64,000 bases of DNA from Cyclaneusma minus. Its lineage: Eukaryota; Ascomycota; Leotiomycetes; Marthamycetales; Marthamycetaceae. The notes under the pieces are model-generated. The model was given only the letters and a program-made list of their open reading frames with translations, made no database searches and was not told the origin of the DNA. The position numbers and the translations under genes were made by a program. Location of the stretch: NCBI GenBank assembly GCA_037179335.1, contig JAKZHN010000013.1, positions 248,001 to 312,000 of the forward strand, written 5' to 3'. How positions within the stretch are numbered: the stretch's first letter is position 1; each line of letters opens with the position of its first letter. Positions 55,401 through 64,000 of this stretch are shown piece after piece.

Positions 55401-58400
55401 GAGCAGTCGGCAAGGCCGTTCGATGAGATTGTAATGTAAAAATCAAAACCGAGATCTGCTCACCTGGCCGAGTAGCGGTCCGATACCATGTCATGATTCA
55501 CGGCCAACTATATTGACGCTGTCGGGCCGCGACTTGGCTTCGGAGGCAGTGGAAACTTCAGCAAAGATCGGTACAAGGGGGCACTGTTAGCGGCGCATGG
55601 GCTGACGACAGTGACGTGCAATGTGAATGTGCTCAATCCCACGCCGAATGCAACATCTTTAGACAGAAGCAAAAAGACCGGAGCAAAAGCTTCAAAGTGG
55701 AAAGTGCAGCGGTCGTCAACAGGATCTCGAAGGATTCGTGGGGGTGAAGTGAAGTGGTGAGTGTTGGCTGTTGTCACGGGACGCTGTTGGACGAAAGAGG
55801 AAGGGACCCCAAGCCGCGCAAAACCTCCACGGTAGGGGTCTTGCTCGATTTGTCCAGCACTTCTCGATATCTCCCTTGCTCCAAGGTGGGGGGCCCCTAC
55901 ACCGAGTCACCGACCTCGTCGAACATCAGCACGAAGCCCGATCAAATGCGTCAATGACACCAGCACACGGAACACGGCACGCACGACTCACTGTCGCCGG
56001 CCATCGATATTCGACCTCGATGCTGTGCGCAGCGTGCCAGCCGCGCCTGGCGTTTGGAGCCTCATCGAAGACGGGAGCCACTGGAGTCCAGATCAGCCAT
56101 TGCTTCTCCGACATCTCATGAAGGGAAACGCCGAGCAGAGTACAAACACATCGACGTTGTTCAAAGCAAAGGTAAGGTATATGGCAAGTGCACGAATTCA
56201 TCCCATACATTGTCAGTCGGAGTCCGCTACGCAGATTGATGTTGCGTCTCTTTTCAATTCGCATTTCCTTGCATTTCCCCTTGTTCGGCAGCGCAGATCT
56301 GTGCGTCCTCAGGTCCTGTTTCTCGAAGTTGCACCACACATTGGTTCACCGTTCACGAAGTACAATTATGTATTGCCACTCTCTCCCGTTGACGATGAAC
56401 AAGCTCACCGGCGATGAGTATGACTTTGCGATCCACGTCTCACCGCCTTTTACTCCCCTCTTCCCTGTCTTCTTTTCTTCCCCGGCGGGCGGGGATGGGG
56501 AAGCTATCCGATTTCCGCGTGGCTACATGTAATACCTCCACTTGACCCCGGTCTTCCAGAAGCATGATCCAGCATCCATGAGGCCACGAGCGAACGAAAC
56601 TGCACCGCGCCCAACGGATTTCACGACCACGGTTCCATATCGAAAACTTCAGGAGAAGCCGATCACCAATGTTCCACAATCCTTGGTTAATATCACTACT
56701 TTTGGCGCGCCCCCCTTTTCTTTCAAGTCTCATTCAATGAAACGGCTGCAATTGAGTTTGTTTCTTCAACCTGGGTTCCTGGCCAAGCGGCCAGCCCCGA
56801 CCGCCTCGGAATTAGAAACCGCAATCACATTTCATGATCTCACAAGTCTTTTTGAAACGCGATGCACACGAACCTCATATGTATATCGGACCAGGCCCTT
56901 GGTATCCCCGGCCCCGGCCTGGCCACAGGCCTCTCTCACACCACCGCTATGTGCTCTAATCTATCTTCGAAACTCTTCTCGTTCGCCTCAATACACTGCG
57001 TGCGTGCCGTCCGGATCACCACAGTGTCTTCAGATCATCCGACTTGAAAGTGCAGTTTCACAACATCACCATGCATGCACTCCTACGGGGCAGTTACCAG
57101 CTCTTTGGCTCCGGGTCATCGCACAGGGTCGTCACGCACTGATCATCAATTAATGGTGGACCGGAAGACTCAGGCGTCGCCGCCTCGGACTGTAAGGCTC
57201 GAGCCCCAGCCGGGGGAGTCTCCCGAGCTAATTGGAAGTATGCGCTGCACAGGACTTGGCCGATGAGGCTTGTCTTGGGCTGCAGCCTGCCATTGCTGCA
57301 GCAGCGCGCGGAACTGCAACGCTATTGCTTAAGGAGGCTGATGGGATGAACATCCCCAGCGGCAAATGCTGTCAATAGGCGGACTTGGGCGATATTGGAC
57401 TCTTTCATTACTGCATTACTGATCCATGATACGTGGACGATTTCCCTGCAGTCCAATGCCGGCGATAAGCTTTTTATCGCCGTTGAGATTCTGAGACCGG
57501 ATTGGAAAGGCTCCAGTCGTCTTTCCCCTTCAGCCCACACACCACGGCACCAAGCCTCTGGACATTCACGACTCGATCCCTGAACCCTGCCATGGCCACG
57601 AGGTTTCCGTCCAGGATATGGATGCTAGACTCCAGCAATTTCACGGAACTTCCACGGAATCTCCGCGAAATCCACTTGCTTCGAAACTTGTTCTTCGGGT
57701 AGACATGATCGTCGTTCCAGTGCTCTCCGTTGTGGAGAGTTGTTGCGTATTCACCCTCTCCCTTATCCAGATCGGCGAATCCAAAATAGCAACGTGGTGC
57801 TCTTCCTTACCTTGGACCGCCAAATGTGGTATGTTGCGAAGCTGGCCGCATACCCGCTATGCCGTCCATCTCGAGATCTTGGCTGGGTGAAGCCGCTGCG
57901 AGCAGCAAGAGCGGTCAATCCGCCACGTTGTGAGGCCTTGTTACATGTATCATATGCCCGTCATTGCCTTCGCAGCAGCAATTGTTGACCAGCACAGGCT
58001 GCGTCGTGACGAGCGCATCAGATGCATGACTGACCCCGCAGGTTTGCTGTTTCATGCAGTCAGGCTGAAGTACATGAGATGGCGACAAGCAGCAAGATTA
58101 TTTCGTGCCATCTCTCGAATTCCCCGGTGGCGCTCTGCGGTAGCAACGCTATTTGTGTTCCTGCGCCAGCGGTTCGGGTCGAGCAGCCTTGCATCCGGGA
58201 CTCGCTCGTGCGGCGCCTGGAGGGCTGAAGCGACTCGGCCTTGAGACATCTGGGCATCTCCAGCTGGGATCTCACCGTTTTTCAGGACCCACTGTTCAAA
58301 TGCCAACTTTGTTTGCACTCTGCACTTTGCAGTCTGCGAATCGCGGGATTATGACTCCGATGCCCCTGTGGGCGTTTGTTGGCTATCGGTGTGAAATAAC

Positions 58401-60027
58401 GAAATTCGAAACGGTGTTGTTGAGCCGGTGAGCACCACGACGAAAGACACTTCGAAGTACGAAATCAATACTACTAGCTCATGCCATCCATGATCCGTTT
58501 GGAGCTTGTCCGGAGCGTCACATCAATTGATTACTGAATACGGTATTAATAATCAGCTGTGACGCACCACTTTCAACTCGACGGGGAAATTTGAGCTCGA
58601 GTCGGGCTGAAAGGGGGCGAGCGACGGCTAGAAGAGCATAGCTTCCCCGGCGACAGCGAATAGGAACAACTCCATGCCAATCCGCCCAAAAGAGAGCGGA
58701 GGGAACGGGGCTCGTGGGAAGCACAACGCTGATGAGTAACACGACCATCAGAGTCCTCAGTTCATCGTGTTCATCTATTTCGCACAGCAGCGTTGTCGGC
58801 ATTCTCTTCCCCGGCTTTCGAAATTGAATACGACTCTTATTGATTTTCGATGGAAAAGGAGTATTGCGCTGTCCTGGGAAAGGAAGTGCGTGGACCCTCG
58901 CGATGGCATGCTTCTGCACAGAAGAGTGTTCTGCTCATTATTACCACGGTTGGGCGCGTTGTCACTTGCGGATTCAATCGCCCCGTCGCATTGTGATTGC
59001 ACCAGACGGTCCCAGCTGGCCTCCGCCTGACGGGTCCGCGGACGCACATGCCGGTAGTAGTGCAAGTGCAACTCTGCTGCAGCAGCATGCCATCGTCGAC
59101 ATCAAGTCCAGCATCCCAGTGCCCCCTCCCCCCGAGGGTCTCGCTAGCCCAGTTTCCCGCCCACGCACCCCCTGGTCCGCCAACGGCCACGCCCAGCGAG
59201 CAGGGCTGCTAGCGACTAGGGTCAGGGACTCCCATGTTTAGTGCATCGCATCCCTGCTTTGCCATATGCTCCCCTATGCCAAGCCTTGCCCCGAAGTGGG
59301 ATCGCGAAGTGTGCTGGATGACTTTGGCTCTCTGGACCTCGCACTACGCCCGCCTCGAGACGATCAGCACTCAGCACTTCCGGGCACTATCCAACTCCAT
59401 TCCGACGGCTGGCGGCTGCTGGAGGCCATCAGTCTGCACCATTGATTGCAGCAATAATGAACCATCCACTCGGCACATCACCGCCCATCTTGACGTGGCC
59501 GCTCCGATGCCTGATGCTTGTGCCCAGAAAGTCGTTTTCATCCAGCGGTCAGCCACAGCTAGGACCATGTCACCATGTAAGTGCGGATATGGGTAAGGCT
59601 AGCTACATGTACTGAGAATAGTAGCTGTTGCTACAGTCAAATTTACCCCCCTGGCCCTGTCCGTTTCCTTCTGAAACTTCCTGGTCCGATCTATCTCTCT
59701 TTCTTTTTCAGCCCCAGCGTCCCCACCCCGACCGACGTGTAATGATATAAGTATATGACGCCCCCCACTACACACCCTCTCATATTTGATCTGCTGTCAA
59801 GGACATTTGACAAACAAGACATCCGAAGACCTCGCCGCCAGTCATCCCAACTCGAGCAGCAAACACTCTCCTTCATACGAATACCCCCGGCACCGTGACC
59901 TTCAGACTGGACCTCAGCCCCGAAACCCTACTCATTGTCCCCAATCACGACATTCTCCATCTCGACATCCTCCATCTCGACATCCTCAAACTCTCAAGTC
60001 TCGTTCTTTCTGGTCTTACCGTGAAAG
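52413..60027. other. 7.6-kb stretch with no recognisable gene
   Basis: Open frames up to about 200 codons occur on both strands (for example 54693-55280 minus, 53630-54022 minus, 56542-57153 plus), but they overlap each other, are rich in Arg, Ser, Pro and Cys and show no family motif or consistent splice pattern. I also saw no clear tandem repeat, TIR or tRNA. It is the upstream region of the MFS transporter. It may hold a long promoter, non-coding transcripts or decayed genes. Confidence 0.5.
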
Positions 60028-62164
60028 ATGGCCAACCCGCAAGTGGGCCCCCGAAAGGGCTCCCCGCCTTTCCCCAGGCGGCAGATGTTTATTCTCGGTA
60101 CGTGGTTGAGGTTCAATGCTCTCCAGGGACTCAATGTTATGCATAAAGTCAATGCTTTCTAGAGCGACACCGTCCGGCGGTGGCAGAAGGCTACTCGAAA
60201 CATGATGCTAATACGGTCCCTGTAACAGCTTTGTGCCGCATAACGGAACCCATTGCGTTCATGTCGATATTTCCCTATGTTTACTACATGGTCAAGGATT
60301 TCGGCATTGCGAAGAACGATCAGCAGATCGCCGTCTACGCCGGCATGGTGACTTCGGCATTCGCCTTTGCCGAATTCTCAGCCGGTGTTTTCTGGGGCCG
60401 ATTGAGTGATAGGATTGGCAGGAAACCGGTCCTCCTGACTGGCTTGGGAGGCACAGCGTTGAGCATGATCATCTTTGGATTCGCGCCAAATCTCTCGGTT
60501 GCCTTGCTCGCAAGAGCACTTGGTGGGCTTTTGAATGGGTGAGTACGCGGCGTGCGACGTGCCTTGCATGCAAAAGCATTTTGGAGCATTGACTGACGCT
60601 GTGATGCATCAGAAACATTGGTGTGCTGCAGACCACGGTAGCCGAGCTTGTGACGGTGAAAGAACATCAGCGTGAGTTTCGCGATTGAAATCTTCAATAT
60701 ATGCAGTGTCCTAACAATTTTAAAGCAAGGGCATATACGATCATGCCATTCGTGTGGTGCCTAGGGTAAGTCGATATCGTTCTCCTTTCTTTTTCCGCCA
60801 TACGGAAACTACTGGTAGATTTTCTCATGGCTTTCGCTAATGCAATTCTCACGGACAGATCTATTCTCGGACCTTCTCTTGGTGGTACACTGGCATCTCC
60901 AGTGAAAAGCTATCCGTCGATTTTCTCTCCCGGAACGATCTGGGAGAAATACCCGTACCTATTGCCGAACCTGGTCTGCTTTGTCATCGTCTGTATTGGC
61001 ACTGTCATTGGGATCCTCTTCCTCGAGGAGACGCATGCCGAAAAGAAGCACCGCCGCGATGTTGGACTGGAAGTTGGAAAGTGGATTCTGAGCAAGTTCA
61101 GAAGGTCGTGCTCAGCTTTCGACTCGGCAAGGGGGGAGAAGACATTGGATCTGCTCGAGACCGAATCATTGATCGGTGAGGAAACTGCACTACCGGGATA
61201 CCGAACCACCGATGGATCTCCTCGAGTACCTTCTACACCGCTACCAGAGAGACGAAGTTCCATCGACTTGATCCGGAGTTATGTCGCGCCTGGCCCGAAA
61301 CCTGCCGTCACCAAGGCCTTCACCCGAGGAGTCATCATCAATATTGTCAGCTACGGTCTTCTCGCATAGTCAGTCCTTCCACTGAATTCCCCTAAGCTAA
61401 CACATGACTAACATTGCTTCCACAGTCACACCATGACTTTCGACCAAATGTTACCCGTATTCCTCAGCACTCCTGATCCAGAGATTCCCATGCCCGCCCA
61501 CCTACCTTTCCAATTCACCGGCGGCTTCGGATTGGATCCCAAGAAGATCGGCTTGATCATATCTGCCCAAGGTCTCTACTCAATGTTCTCCAACGTCGTC
61601 CTCTTCCCTCTCGTCGTCCGCCGCGTCGGCGCCCTCAGGCTCTTCCGCATCCTCGCCGTCTCCTACCCACTCCTCTACATCGTCACACCGTACCTAGTCC
61701 TCCTCCCCGACTCCCTCCGCATGACCTGCCTCTACATGATCGTTATCTGGAAATGCACCTTTGCCACTATGGCATACCCCAGCAACGCTATCCTTTTGAC
61801 GAACTCGGCCCCTTCGCTACTGCTGCTTGGCACTATCAATGGAGTTGCTGCTTCGACTGCTAGCTTGGGACGAGCCTTTGGGCCTACGGTATCTGGAATT
61901 TTGTATTCGACGGGTCTGAAGATTGGGTACTCTGGGCTTGCTTGGTGGTGCAGTGCCTTGGTCACGGTCATCGGCGCAGTTGTCAGCTTCTTTGCTACTG
62001 ACAGCGGGGGAAGAATGGATGAGAAGGCCTATACTGCTGAGCTCGACCAGGAAAGCGGCGAGAGCCCTTACGACAGCGGCGCCAACCATGTTGCTCTGGA
62101 AGAAGCACTCGCCAGCACCGACACCCTCCTCATCTCAGAGCGTTGCGGTTCCATCGTACAATAG
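60028..62164 (+). CDS. MFS transporter (DHA1-like, ZIFL1-related)
   Basis: A plasma- or vacuolar-membrane secondary transporter of the major facilitator superfamily; the substrate cannot be told from sequence. Six exons (60028-60097, 60229-60538, 60613-60671, 60726-60765, 60859-61368, 61426-62164) close to 575 residues. The ATG at 60028 is supported by the family start FPRRQMFIL joined to ALCRITEPIAFMSIFPYVYY. MFS motif A is present as GRLSDRIGRKPVL, followed by GLLNGNIGVLQTTVAELV and QPRAYTIMPFVWCLGSILGP. The central cytosolic loop carries a phosphorylation-like Ser-rich block (PERRSSIDLIRS). The second half has YHTMTFDQMLPVFLS, GLIISAQGLYSMFSNVVLFP and NGVAASTASLGRAFGPTVSG. The next gene downstream is a Zn2Cys6 regulator on the same strand; control of this transporter by it is possible but untested. 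Confidence 0.88.
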
Positions 62165-63078
62165 CAGGCAGCGACGTTGCGCGCAACATTCACGAAATGA
62201 CGAATTTCCTAGCAGAAGACGACGCCTAGCCATTTCTTCGCAGCACATATTTTCTTGTAATATCTCGCACACGAATCACCACTTTTCGACATTTGGCGGG
62301 CATAAGATATCCCATTTGCTTTTGCGTTTTTCTTACACCAGGCACACATCAGGGATCTCAGAGGGATAGACAACAGAATCAAACGACTTGGGATAAGTCG
62401 AGGCGTCAATTTTGCTGGATCACATGGGCTAGAAGAAAGGACGCAACGGGCCTAACGGAGTTTCATTGGGAATACGTGATAGCAAAGGGAAGGGAATGGC
62501 CTGGATGGCCTGCGGGTGATTATGAGCATTATAGCATGACTGAGCATGGGGTTTTGTGATATGTGATGAGAAGGCAGAAGGACAGAAGGATATCTGGTCT
62601 AGGTAGCAATGATTGCAGGACAATATACCGTGGACTTGAAGTTCACTCTACAAAAGTGAGCTTGATTTTGGGATTTTATAAGTCACATGATATTAGACCT
62701 CCTTAGTAATGTTGAGGATGTTTTGTGATTGGCTGTGATAAAGCTCTTATCGTGGGCGGGATGCCCGCTTTTCCTGGCATACGCCGCACGCTGACATATT
62801 ATTTCCAACACTTCACCGCAAGACATTGACGGCCGATGACTTGCAGGCAGGCAGCTCGGCGCAAGTCCAGCAGCAATCCTTCGTGACCGACCGGTTCGAC
62901 CGAGTTAATCAACGATTCCGGAACATCATACGACTATGGACAACAGCCTGCTGCGGGGTGGAGCACCGACACACATCCGGCCTTGAAGCTGGTCGCAAAA
63001 GTCTCGCAGCACGCCCATACCTTTTTTTGTAGCCGTAAGGCTAAGTGCCCGCGGTCTGGGCCGACGTCGACTGAAGCC
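62165..63078. other. Spacer between the MFS gene and the Zn2Cys6 gene
   Basis: 914 bases with no supported gene; 3' flank of the transporter and promoter of the regulator. Confidence 0.5.
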
Positions 63079-64000
63079 ATGACAACCCATTCCCCGGCCT
63101 CGTCCGCCGGCGGCAATGGATACCCTTCGAAGCGTGCCCGCCGCTCGCCGCCAGACCCCAGGTCTCCTCCGTTGAACCTGCAGCAGCACGATGCCGCCGT
63201 GCCTTCGCCGCCGCAAGACGATGCAAATGATGCCAAACTGCCGGTCGCGACTACGGGCGGAAAGGCGGGCCAGAGCTCGAGCTTTCGAAATGTCTCGGCT
63301 TGCAATCGATGTCGCTTGAGGAAGAATAGGTGCGATCAGAGACTGCCGAGTTGTGCGAGTTGCGACAAGGCGAATGTGAGATGTGTGGGCTATGATCCGA
63401 TCACGAAGAGGGAGATTCCGAGAAGGCAAGATTGTTCCGTTACTTCAAGACTCTGCAGAGAAACAAGACTCTTCCGAGAAGATTTCTCTTGCTAAGGCGC
63501 TTCTTGTCGCTGACCGAATACGTGACAGCTACGTCTTCTACCTCGAGACCCGAGTCGCTTATCTTGAGAACCTCCTCGAAAGCCATCATGTGCCGTTCGC
63601 ACCAGCAGAAGTCCTGGAACCTGCATCGAGACCTGGCCCGGACCCCAATGCCGCCCAAACACCTACCGCTGAGGAATCGCCGGGCCAGCATAATGGACAC
63701 GATAGTAAATACCCGCTCCAGTCGGTCACGAGCCAAAGTGAGCCGACGATCAAGAAGCAAAGAGAAGAGTCGGACCGGCTCAACAAACTGGTATCGAACG
63801 TCGGCATGGTATCAGTTCAAGGAGCTTCGGATCCAAGATACCTGGGATCTACAAGTGGCATTTCCTTTGCCAGAGTAGTCTTTGCTGCAGTAAAGTCTTC
63901 TATAAATGCCTCCGGAAGTGACAGAGGATCTGTCAAAGGCATCACCACAAACCTATCGTCCAAAGCCACCGGCTCTGGCGGTACATCTATGCGCGACTCC
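63079..64000 (+). CDS. Zn2Cys6 transcription factor, 5' part (runs off the window)
   Basis: Fungal binuclear-cluster activators bind CGG-type half sites in the nucleus. Exon 1 (63079-63425) starts MTTHSPASSAGGNGYPSKRA with a basic stretch (SKRARR). The zinc cluster is CNRCRLRKNRCDQRLPSC then ASCDKANVRC: six cysteines spaced 2-6-6-2-6. Exon 2 begins at 63529 and continues past the window end with a dimerisation coiled coil (SYVFYLETRVAYLENLLESH) and a conserved block before the regulatory domain (SNVGMVSVQGASDPRYLGST, SGISFARVVFAAVKSS). The join requires a GC-AG intron: AGAAG|GCAAGA at 63426 to GTGACAG at 63528, giving PR-S-YVFY in frame. No GT donor does so. The regulatory domain and 3' end lie outside the window. 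Confidence 0.88.

Overview
The window looks like nuclear DNA of a filamentous ascomycete (Pezizomycotina, probably a dothideomycete; this placement is inference). Genes are split by short introns (about 50-130 nt) with GTAWGT-type donors, CTRAY-type branch sites and YAG acceptors. Recognisable orthologues are typical of fungi: Sec62, Mtc6, ubiquitin-L40, Rrn7, eIF5A, Vps52, a TBC1D20/Gyp8-type RabGAP, an MMS1_N protein, a CCDC124/Lso2-type protein, an MFS transporter and a Zn2Cys6 regulator. No operons, plasmid features or CRISPR arrays were seen.

Layout. 1.4-8.1 kb: an unrecognised gene, then SEC62 and MTC6 facing away from each other. 9.4-17.3 kb: an accessory locus with two inverted, diverged FHA-kinase paralogues flanking an unrecognised coiled-coil gene. 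Each paralogue carries one in-frame TAA, and the second has lost the kinase HRD aspartate. 17.7-29.5 kb: a dense housekeeping block (Yip1-domain Golgi protein, a repeat-rich arginine-rich protein, RPL40/ubiquitin with a 7-nt coding microexon and a split start codon, RRN7 with a 559-nt minisatellite intron, eIF5A, VPS52).

29.5-35.0 kb is a repeat island. It holds about 80-100 bp palindromic units with termini close to GTCGATGTGCAACAAAAC, set into a degenerate 13-bp minisatellite (unit near ACCCAGGCGTCCT). An AT-rich MITE of about 378 bp sits inside that array. Next to it lies a 1.29-kb TIR element bounded by TA and filled with two inverted AGCTCC arrays. The palindrome/minisatellite unit reappears at 42.8-44.0 kb and as a single end at 14.84 kb, so it is a dispersed family.

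35.0-42.5 kb holds a Rab GAP and an MMS1_N-type beta-propeller protein. 44.1-46.4 kb is a segmental duplication carrying an intron-containing tRNA-Cys-like gene and its decayed copy. 46.7-52.4 kb: an 819-codon unknown protein, a possible small membrane protein, an E2-like protein without an obvious catalytic cysteine, and the CCDC124-type ribosome-associated protein. 52.4-60.0 kb is a 7.6-kb stretch where I find no recognisable gene. The window ends with an MFS transporter followed by the 5' part of a Zn2Cys6 transcription factor with a GC-AG intron.

All exon joins were worked out by eye from splice signals, frame continuity and similarity to remembered families. Coordinates are exact only where the frame closes, which is stated per gene.
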